A DNA stretch of 11,031 bases from Promethearchaeota archaeon. GTDB taxonomy: Archaea; Asgardarchaeota; Lokiarchaeia; Sigynarchaeales; SOKP01. Positions 1-7,080 of the stretch are shown here, in pieces; position 1 is the stretch's first letter; the number at the start of each line of letters is the position of its first letter. The translations under genes were made by a program, and so were the position numbers. The notes below the pieces were generated by a model that saw only the letters and a program-made list of their open reading frames with translations, did no database searches and was not told the DNA's origin. Location of the stretch: NCBI GenBank assembly GCA_013375495.1, contig JABXKC010000057.1:1-11031 (forward strand). Reading direction: 5' to 3'.

Positions 1-2
1 AA

Positions 3-1421
<1,419 letters not shown>

Positions 1422-1427
1422 AAAAAA
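1422..1427 (-). terminator. T-run terminator candidate for the Gfo gene
   Basis: Six consecutive T residues on the minus strand begin 7 nt after the Gfo stop codon. No stem is evident, but archaeal termination needs mainly a U-tract. It lies in the 12-bp gap between convergent genes. Confidence 0.4.
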
Positions 1428-1433
1428 CTCTCT

Positions 1434-2570
1434 TTAATTGATATAATTTTTTATTTCCTTTGGTTTTCCTCCATCCCGAGCAGAATGAGCAGCTTGAATC
1501 CCTGACATACAGATGTTTGCTGCGACTTTAGCGTGTATTGAAGCTTTTATTCCTTTTTCTATTGCTCGAAACCAGTCATCCATTATACGAGCATCAGCAC
1601 CGTAATAAAGCCCCTCAACTCGAGGAATTACACTATATAATAACTTTTGATCAATTTTTGTAGTGTTTCCCTTTCTATGTTGGATTTTATTAATTTTATG
1701 TCCATCAGCTATAAATAAACGACCGGGTTTACTAACTTGATAACATTCATATGTTCCAGTACGACCTACTATTTGAATCAAAATTCTACTGGGTTCTCGA
1801 GCAAAGATGTAAGCATTAGCACATTTAGCGATAGCTGTAGTGTCTGATCGAAATAGCGCGACCTGGAAAGCTTTTGCAGGTTTACATATCGGATCTCCTT
1901 GATACCCTCCAATATCGTTAGCAAAACTTGTAACTTCAATGAAAGGCATTGGATTTTCAAGTCCTCCTAGCGCAACTTGAGCGGGACCAATCGAGTGAGC
2001 ATACATCATTGGATCAAATAATTGATACCAGGAGTCAACACGAGGAGTATCAACATCTCCAAAACCCCGGTTTCTCCATCGATAGGTAACATCATGTAAA
2101 TATTCTGATTCAGCATAAACAGGTTCACCAATTTTACCCGTCGATACGAGGTGAGCAGCATATAATACTTCAGGTATGAAGCAATAATTTTCTCCAAGTT
2201 GATATACTTTCCCTGATGCGTCCTCAGCGTCAATAATCCTATTAATATCTTCCTTGCGAATAGCCATTGGTATCTCTGAAAAAATATGTAGATTAGATTC
2301 TAATGCTGTAACAACTTGATCTGCATGATACTGAGGTGGACTAGTTATAATAACTGCGTCAAGTTCTTTAGTATCTAATAAATCCTCAAAAGTTTCTGCT
2401 GTATTAACTCCTTGGTTTTTCTTAAGCATTTCAGCAACACTTGGATCTGGATCAAATACGGCAACTAATTTTGTTCGCCCTTTTAGAAGTGGGTGATTAT
2501 CTATTTCAGCTAGAAGACCAATTGAGTGAAGACCAAATCCTACGATTCCAAGATTTATGAGATTCCCCAT
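1434..2570 (-). CDS. Gfo/Idh/MocA-fold NAD(P)-binding protein, GH109-like; dehydrogenase or NAD-dependent glycosidase
   Basis: A 378-residue protein of usual family length. An N-terminal Rossmann fold shows GIVGFGLHS (residues 8-16) for dinucleotide binding, with Asp40 ending the second strand. A C-terminal alpha/beta domain follows. The usual EKP motif, whose lysine is catalytic in most dehydrogenases of this family, reads EIP at 99-101. ENYC (127-130), YLHD (157-160) and YAHSIGP (190-196) resemble motifs I recall from GH109 alpha-N-acetylgalactosaminidases, which use tightly bound NAD and a hydride-transfer mechanism. A sugar dehydrogenase or an NAD-dependent glycosidase are both possible. 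There is no signal peptide. The ATG at 2570 is chosen because it sits 26 bp from a TATA-like box and directly precedes the Rossmann strand. The gene diverges from the GH4 gene, so the two probably share regulation. Family is sure; activity is open. Confidence 0.85.
   Translation of the reverse strand: MGNLINLGIVGFGLHSIGLLAEIDNHPLLKGRTKLVAVFDPDPSVAEMLKKNQGVNTAETFEDLLDTKELDAVIITSPPQYHADQVVTALESNLHIFSEIPMAIRKEDINRIIDAEDASGKVYQLGENYCFIPEVLYAAHLVSTGKIGEPVYAESEYLHDVTYRWRNRGFGDVDTPRVDSWYQLFDPMMYAHSIGPAQVALGGLENPMPFIEVTSFANDIGGYQGDPICKPAKAFQVALFRSDTTAIAKCANAYIFAREPSRILIQIVGRTGTYECYQVSKPGRLFIADGHKINKIQHRKGNTTKIDQKLLYSVIPRVEGLYYGADARIMDDWFRAIEKGIKASIHAKVAANICMSGIQAAHSARDGGKPKEIKNYIN
1447..1452 (+). terminator. 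T-run terminator candidate for lacZ
   Basis: Six T residues on the plus strand, 25 nt after the lacZ stop and inside the 3' end of the convergent Gfo gene. The signal is weak: there is no GC-rich stem, and T-runs are common in this AT-rich DNA. Confidence 0.3.
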
Positions 2571-2580
2571 AGTTCTAGTT

Positions 2581-2622
2581 AATTCACAAAATTATTAATA
2601 GTTAAGCGTAATTGACAAAATT
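2581..2622. repeat. Near-perfect 13-bp direct repeat in the Gfo/GH4 divergent region
   Basis: AATTCACAAAATT (2581-2593) and AATTGACAAAATT (2610-2622) differ at one base and start 29 bp apart, close to three helical turns. The first copy overlaps the Gfo TATA-like box and start region; the second lies upstream of it. Their position suggests binding sites for a local regulator, though chance matches are possible in such AT-rich sequence. Confidence 0.4.
2591..2600 (-). promoter_or_regulatory. TATA-like box for the Gfo gene (leaderless)
   Basis: The minus-strand sequence TATTAATAAT is centred about 26 bp upstream of the ATG at 2570, the spacing expected if transcription starts at the start codon. 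No Shine-Dalgarno-like sequence lies between them, which fits a leaderless message. Confidence 0.45.
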
Positions 2623-2643
2623 GTAGAATATAGTTACAAAGAA

Positions 2644-2653
2644 TTTAATTTTT
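2644..2653 (+). promoter_or_regulatory. TATA-like box for the GH4-rhaB unit (leaderless)
   Basis: TTTAATTTTT is a weak TATA match centred about 25 bp before the GH4 ATG at 2673. The spacing again predicts a transcript starting at the ATG. The box is immediately followed by the TTGTGA-N6-TCACAA palindrome, so a bound repressor would cover the transcription start. Confidence 0.4.
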
Positions 2654-2669
2654 GTGAGAGATTTCACAA
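2652..2669. promoter_or_regulatory. Operator candidate TTGTGA-N6-TCACAA
   Basis: Perfect 6-bp inverted arms, TTGTGA (2652-2657) and TCACAA (2664-2669), are separated by 6 bp. The site lies between the TATA-like box and the ATG of the GH4 gene, ending 3 bp before the start codon. An 18-bp dyad with arm centres about one helical turn apart is typical for a dimeric helix-turn-helix regulator. It coincides in form with the bacterial CRP consensus, but CRP is not expected in an archaeon, so a local regulator is more likely. Confidence 0.5.
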
Positions 2670-2672
2670 TTT

Positions 2673-3998
2673 ATGGATAAAAAAATTGTGTTAATCGGTG
2701 CTGGTAGTGCCGCATTTGGACCGCCGACATTCATTGATTTGAACTTAAGTAAAATATTAGGGGGTTCCACTATTATACTTGTCGACATAGATAAAGAAAA
2801 GCTACAAATGGTATATGAAGTATTATCTGAAGATAATAAAAAAATAGGTAATAAATTCAATATAGAATGTACGCCAAATAAAGAAAAAGCTCTAAAAGGA
2901 GCAGATTTTGTTATAAATTCTACTGAACATGGAGATCGATTCGAATTACGTTGGCAAGATAACACAATCCCTAGAAAACATGGTTCAACAGAAAGGATGG
3001 GTGAGAATGGGGGACCAGGAGGTTTTTTCCATAGTGCTCGTCAGATTCCAGAGATAGTTAAAATTGCTAAAGATGTGGAAAGAATTTGTCCCGACGCATT
3101 TTTCATCAATTATTCAAATCCTATGTCTCGCATATGTTTAGCTTTGAAAAGAGAAGTTCCAAAATTGAAGATGCTTGGTCTCTGTCACCAAATTGGGCTT
3201 TTAACTTTCCATCACTTGCCAGCAATGATGAAAAGAGATTTAAATACTATGAAGCTAACCACAGGAGGACTTAACCATTTTGCTTTTTTACTAGGATTGA
3301 ATGATTTAAAATCTGGAGCTGATTTAATGCCTGAATTCAATTCAAAATGTATTGAGTACTTCAAGGATAAATGGGATAGATTTCATTATGCGAATCTAAC
3401 CTTTGAGATTTATAAAAGGTTTGGATGGTTTCCCTATGTTGGAGATAACCACATTTGCGAATATTTACAATTTGGTTCCCATTATACCACAGCACAAGAT
3501 TTAACAGATTGGATAACTAGAATGGAACAAGGGAATAAAGGTGGAAATGCTCAATTAAAGAGATATTACAATCGATTTAAAAAAGGAAAATATCCTAAGA
3601 AGGGTATGCTAATGAGAGAGCAATCTGGAGAAAGAGCTATCCCTATTATTGAAGCTATTGTCCAAGATAGCAATTCATATGAAACAGTCGTAAATATTCC
3701 CAATGTTGGGATTATTGATAACTTACCCCAAGATTTAGTTATTGAATGCTCTGGAACTGTTAACAAAGATGGTATTCAAGGAGTTAAAATAGGATCCATT
3801 CCTAGGAATATTGCAGCAATATTACGTATAGAAGCTTCCATTCAAGATTTATGTGTTGAAGCCATACTTAAGGAATCAAAACAACTAGCAATTGACTGTA
3901 TAGCCATGGATGTGAATTGTGGTAGTTTTGAAATGGCTGAAGCTATATTTAATGAGATGATGGAATTACAAAGAAAATATTTACCTAATTTTAAATAA
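2673..3998 (+). CDS. GH4 family NAD- and metal-dependent alpha-glycosidase (possible alpha-galacturonidase)
   Basis: A 441-residue GH4 enzyme of normal length. This family cleaves glycosides by transient oxidation at C3, using NAD and a divalent metal, usually Mn. Visible signs are the Rossmann motif GAGSAAFGP (9-17), ENGGPGGFF (111-119), NPM (149-151), GLCHQ (169-173) and GLNH (199-202). Cys171 and His202 match the expected metal ligands, and GDNH (257-260) lies in the C-terminal half. CNVP, typical of 6-phospho-beta-glucosidases, is absent; CH fits the alpha-glycosidase branch (alpha-glucosidase, alpha-galactosidase, alpha-galacturonidase, alpha-glucuronidase). With rhamnosidase and rhamnulokinase nearby, alpha-galacturonidase is the favoured guess but unproved. 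No signal peptide, so it should act in the cytoplasm. The start is supported by the immediate Rossmann strand and promoter spacing. It is followed 46 nt later by rhaB on the same strand. Confidence 0.92.
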   Translation: MDKKIVLIGAGSAAFGPPTFIDLNLSKILGGSTIILVDIDKEKLQMVYEVLSEDNKKIGNKFNIECTPNKEKALKGADFVINSTEHGDRFELRWQDNTIPRKHGSTERMGENGGPGGFFHSARQIPEIVKIAKDVERICPDAFFINYSNPMSRICLALKREVPKLKMLGLCHQIGLLTFHHLPAMMKRDLNTMKLTTGGLNHFAFLLGLNDLKSGADLMPEFNSKCIEYFKDKWDRFHYANLTFEIYKRFGWFPYVGDNHICEYLQFGSHYTTAQDLTDWITRMEQGNKGGNAQLKRYYNRFKKGKYPKKGMLMREQSGERAIPIIEAIVQDSNSYETVVNIPNVGIIDNLPQDLVIECSGTVNKDGIQGVKIGSIPRNIAAILRIEASIQDLCVEAILKESKQLAIDCIAMDVNCGSFEMAEAIFNEMMELQRKYLPNFK

Positions 3999-4000
3999 TT

Positions 4001-4008
4001 TTTATATT
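4001..4008 (+). promoter_or_regulatory. Possible internal TATA box for rhaB
   Basis: TTTATATT lies just after the GH4 stop codon. Transcription from it would start near 4030, about 15 nt before the TTG start, leaving just enough leader for the ribosome site. rhaB may thus have its own promoter besides read-through from GH4. Confidence 0.35.
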
Positions 4009-4029
4009 AAGCCATCTTTAAAGTAATTC

Positions 4030-4036
4030 AAGGTGG
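4030..4036 (+). promoter_or_regulatory. Ribosome binding site that decides the rhaB start
   Basis: AAGGTGG contains the AGGTG core complementary to the archaeal 16S rRNA 3' end and lies 8 nt before the TTG at 4045. The alternative in-frame GTG at 4033 is part of this motif, so it is unlikely to be the start. Confidence 0.6.
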
Positions 4037-4044
4037 ATCATATT

Positions 4045-5532
4045 TTGAAACGATTCATAGGGTTTGATATTGGAGCTAGTTCAGGTAGAGCTATTGTAGG
4101 GACTCTAAATAATAATAAACTTTCTCTAGATGAAATCTATCGTTTTCCTAATGGCGGAATTAGAAAAGATGACTCCTTTCTTTGGGACATATCAGGGATC
4201 TATAATGAAATTATAAGTGGGCTTAAAAAGTATGTAAACAAATATGGGAACCATGTCAATGGCATAGGTATTGATACTTGGGGTGTAGATTTTATCCTAT
4301 TAGATAAATATAATGAGCCTGTCGGACCAAGCCATCATTATAGAGATACAAGAACTAAAGGAATGCTTAAATATTTGTATGAAAAAGTGTCAAAAGAAGA
4401 GATTTTTAATGAGACAGGTATACAATTTATGGAGCTTAATAGCTCTACACAGTTATTTTCTCTTATACATAACCATTCTCCTCAATTAACCGTATCAAAT
4501 ACATTTCTATTGGTACCTGATTATTTAAATTTTTTATTATGCGGTAAAAAATGTTCAGAGCACTCAATTGCTACAACAACTCAATTATTCAATCCAAATA
4601 CATTAGATTGGTCTCAAAAAATAATTGAAAAGTTAGGCTTAGAACGTAAATTATTTCAAATGATCATCCCATCAGGAACGGTATTAGGAAAACTAAAAAA
4701 GAATATTATACAAGAAGTTGGGCTATTAGAAGATACAACCCTTATTGCTCCTGCTTGCCATGACACATGTTCAGCAATAACAGCAATTCCTGTTGACATG
4801 AGATTATATAAGAGAGGTGAATGGGCATATCTTAGTTCTGGGACATGGAGTCTTTTAGGTGTTGAATTAAATAAACCTATAATAAACGCTAAATCACTTG
4901 AATTCAACTTTACGAACGAGGGTGGAGTTGAAAATACCATTAGATTTTTAAAAAATGTAACTGGATTATGGATTATTCAAGAATGTAAAAAAGAATGGGA
5001 GAATCAAGGCTTAGATCATAATTGGGAGCATATTACATCAAGTGCAGAGGGAGCTAAACCGTTTCAAAGTTTCATAAATCCTGATGATTCTCTCTTTGTT
5101 AATCCTCCAGATATGATCAAAGCAATAAAAATTTATTGCGAAAAGAGTAATCAGATTCCACCTAAGACGATAGGAGATATTTCAAGAGTAATTTTTGAAA
5201 GTCTTGCGTTTAGATACAAGCAAGTAATTGAATTAATGGAAAAAATTACAGCTAAAAAAGTTAAAATATTATATATAATTGGTGGAGGATCTTCGAATCA
5301 ATTATTAAATCAATTTACAGCTAATTCTCTGAATATTCCAATTAAAGCAGGACCAGTCGAGGCTACAGCAATTGGAAATATTTTAATGCAAGCAAAAGCA
5401 GTTGGATTAGTAAACCACCTTGATGAACTAAGAAATATTGTGATACAATCTTTTCCCATATCAGATTATTATCCTGAAGACGAAAAAAATTGGAAGAATG
5501 CGTACAAAAAATATCTAAAATTTACTAATTAA
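4045..5532 (+). CDS. rhaB: Rhamnulokinase (L-rhamnulose kinase), FGGY family
   Basis: A 495-residue cytoplasmic sugar kinase converting L-rhamnulose and ATP to L-rhamnulose 1-phosphate. It follows E. coli RhaB closely in motif order: FDIGASSGR (7-15, phosphate loop), GIDTWGVDF (substrate region), YRDTRT, TTTQL, CHDT with the catalytic-base Asp240, YLSSGTWSL, FTNEGG, and the nucleotide-binding IIGGGSSNQLLNQ around 411-423. DTWGVDF and TNEGG point to rhamnulokinase rather than glycerol kinase or xylulokinase. The TTG start at 4045 is chosen over GTG 4033 because AAGGTGG sits 8 nt upstream and the protein then begins M-K-R-F-I-G-F-D, as in relatives. It is 46 nt behind GH4, likely co-transcribed. 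Isomerase and aldolase partners are not in the window, so they must be elsewhere if the pathway is complete. Confidence 0.94.
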   Translation: MKRFIGFDIGASSGRAIVGTLNNNKLSLDEIYRFPNGGIRKDDSFLWDISGIYNEIISGLKKYVNKYGNHVNGIGIDTWGVDFILLDKYNEPVGPSHHYRDTRTKGMLKYLYEKVSKEEIFNETGIQFMELNSSTQLFSLIHNHSPQLTVSNTFLLVPDYLNFLLCGKKCSEHSIATTTQLFNPNTLDWSQKIIEKLGLERKLFQMIIPSGTVLGKLKKNIIQEVGLLEDTTLIAPACHDTCSAITAIPVDMRLYKRGEWAYLSSGTWSLLGVELNKPIINAKSLEFNFTNEGGVENTIRFLKNVTGLWIIQECKKEWENQGLDHNWEHITSSAEGAKPFQSFINPDDSLFVNPPDMIKAIKIYCEKSNQIPPKTIGDISRVIFESLAFRYKQVIELMEKITAKKVKILYIIGGGSSNQLLNQFTANSLNIPIKAGPVEATAIGNILMQAKAVGLVNHLDELRNIVIQSFPISDYYPEDEKNWKNAYKKYLKFTN

Positions 5533-5540
5533 TTTTGAAA

Positions 5541-5565
5541 TAAAAAAAAAGAAAATAGTTATTTT
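5541..5565 (-). terminator. Terminator for the GPH transporter gene
   Basis: On the minus strand a short all-AT inverted repeat (AAAATA, 2-nt loop, TATTTT; 5552-5565) spans the transporter stop codon and is followed by a run of nine T residues (5550-5542). The stem is weak, but the T-run is the longest in the window and is placed correctly between convergent genes. Confidence 0.6.
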
Positions 5566-6925
5566 AATCAATTTGTCCTCGTTTTTGCTCATGAAGTACT
5601 TGGAGTTTTTCTCTCATATCATCTAGCTTCTCCCCATGGTTCGGATAAAAGAACATAAAAATTAGACCTATAGTACTTACTATTGAGGGAATCAAAAACA
5701 TTAATATCTTAATACCTAATAATGCAGAAGCCGATTGTGGTAAAGGAGAATTTTGTACATAACCAAAAAATCCAAGGATAAATGTTGCAACAATCGGGCC
5801 AATACTTTGAGAAGGTTTGTGGATTAACGCATCTATACCTAAGAACATACCCTCTCTCCTTGATCCGTTTCTTAGCTCATCCTCATCTATAGATAGGTAC
5901 AAAAGGGGGTTATTAAATATAGTATACCCTCCCAGAAATGTTGTTATTGCTAGGCCAATCACCACTAATATAGGGGCGTCTACAAAGACTACGATCGTAA
6001 ATAAGATGAAAGTAAATATAACTTGCAAGGCTCCAAACCTGAGTAATATCTTCCGCATCCCCCACTTTGGTCTTAATTTCATACAAAGAATGTTCGAGCC
6101 GTATCCAATAAAGAAAAAGATCGCAAAATAGTATAGCAGACCACCTTCACCTAAAACCAATAAATAAACAAAAAGATAACTTAAACCAATCGAACCGTTA
6201 AAGGCATTGCAGAAAATATAGCCCATATAAGTTAAAAACGACTTTAACCTTAGAGTTTCTTTTACTGCTTTAATTAATGGAAGACCCTCATCTTTTTGAA
6301 ATTCTGGTTTTTCTTTGCATAGAAAGGAAGTGATGATCAATAAGATTGTAGAAACGATAGCAACAATAAGCATCAAGAATACAAATCCCGATGAAGTTGG
6401 ATCCATTTCTCCAACAATAATGAACATTGGAATTACAAAAATAGCACCAATTATAGTAGCAATAAAGTTTGCTTTATTCCGTTCGTCTAAATCAGAAGTC
6501 ATTTCAGGCATTAATGCCAACCATACCAGAACTACCAATGTAAAAAAAGTATCAAACAAACAAACGCTTATAATAAAATGAATAAATATTATTATTTGGT
6601 TGTCGAAACTCCAAGGAAACCAGACGAGCATAAATGTTAACGCCCAAATAGGTGCTCCGTATCTTATGTAAATAGTCCTTCTACTCCCCCATTTTTTTGG
6701 ATTTGTTCGATCAGACATTTGACCGAGTAACGGATCATTTACCGCATTCACCACTAAGTAAATTACTTGCCCAATGACGAAAAGAGTAAGATCTAATTGC
6801 AATTTGTCAAAAAAGAGTTCAATATATTTTAATCCAAATATAAACACTAGTAATCCATTAGGAATGGCTCCTAAAGCATAACCCCATAGATTTCTTGAAC
6901 TAAGTTGTTTTTTATTATTCTCCAT
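5564..6925 (-). CDS. GPH-family (MelB/RhiT-like) sugar:cation symporter, MFS fold
   Basis: A 453-residue integral membrane protein with about twelve hydrophobic segments, the normal GPH family size. These symporters import glycosides, oligosaccharides or hexuronides with Na+ or H+. The N-terminal half carries the family signature: NAVNDPLLG (60-68) in helix 2, corresponding to the cation-site region of MelB, then SDRT (71-74) and GSRR (80-83) in the first cytoplasmic loop. The central cytoplasmic loop with KEKPEF falls at about residues 209-214. The charged C-terminal tail is cytoplasmic. The gene lies 155 bp downstream of the rhamnosidase on the same strand, so the most likely cargo is a rhamnose-containing oligosaccharide, as for bacterial RhiT (rhamnogalacturonide) or TogT (oligogalacturonide) of this family. 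Family is secure; substrate is inferred from neighbours. Confidence 0.9.
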   Translation of the reverse strand: MENNKKQLSSRNLWGYALGAIPNGLLVFIFGLKYIELFFDKLQLDLTLFVIGQVIYLVVNAVNDPLLGQMSDRTNPKKWGSRRTIYIRYGAPIWALTFMLVWFPWSFDNQIIIFIHFIISVCLFDTFFTLVVLVWLALMPEMTSDLDERNKANFIATIIGAIFVIPMFIIVGEMDPTSSGFVFLMLIVAIVSTILLIITSFLCKEKPEFQKDEGLPLIKAVKETLRLKSFLTYMGYIFCNAFNGSIGLSYLFVYLLVLGEGGLLYYFAIFFFIGYGSNILCMKLRPKWGMRKILLRFGALQVIFTFILFTIVVFVDAPILVVIGLAITTFLGGYTIFNNPLLYLSIDEDELRNGSRREGMFLGIDALIHKPSQSIGPIVATFILGFFGYVQNSPLPQSASALLGIKILMFLIPSIVSTIGLIFMFFYPNHGEKLDDMREKLQVLHEQKRGQID

Positions 6926-6954
6926 TAAATCACATGCGAAATTATTTAAATTGA

Positions 6955-6979
6955 ATATATATCAACTTTTTAATTTATA
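6955..6979 (-). promoter_or_regulatory. Promoter candidates for the GPH transporter gene
   Basis: Two TATA-like boxes lie on the minus strand: TTTATAAAT (6979-6971), preceded by a purine-rich AAAAAGG that fits a TFB-recognition element, and GATATATATT (6964-6955). The first would start transcription near 6949, leaving a leader of about 24 nt; the second near 6933, leaving about 8 nt. The rest of the 155-bp gap (6926-7080) holds no ORF or strong terminator, so transcripts from the rhamnosidase may also read in. AGTTAATG occurs twice (7004-7011 and 7034-7041), starting 30 bp apart. Confidence 0.5.
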
Positions 6980-7080
6980 AACCTTTTTCCTTCTCTCCTG
7001 TAAAGTTAATGTAATTTCCGCGTTTTTAGCTTTAGTTAATGGGTAAAAGAATAATATTATAAGTCCCTCGACAAGGTTTT

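Noticed and set aside
2652..2669. A true bacterial CRP site
   Set aside because: The dyad matches the CRP consensus form, but the promoters here are archaeal in type and no CRP-like gene is visible; it is kept only as a dyad of unknown binder.
4033..4044. GTG at 4033 as the rhaB start
   Set aside because: It lies within the AAGGTGG ribosome site and adds four residues not expected in relatives; TTG at 4045 has ideal spacing and gives the usual N-terminus.
4656..4940. Open frame of 94 codons on the minus strand inside rhaB
   Set aside because: It is antisense to strongly conserved RhaB sequence, and it has no promoter or ribosome site and no recognisable protein pattern.
5817..6581. Two plus-strand open frames (104 and 88 codons) opposite the transporter gene
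   Set aside because: They mirror the membrane-protein codons on the other strand and show no coding character of their own.
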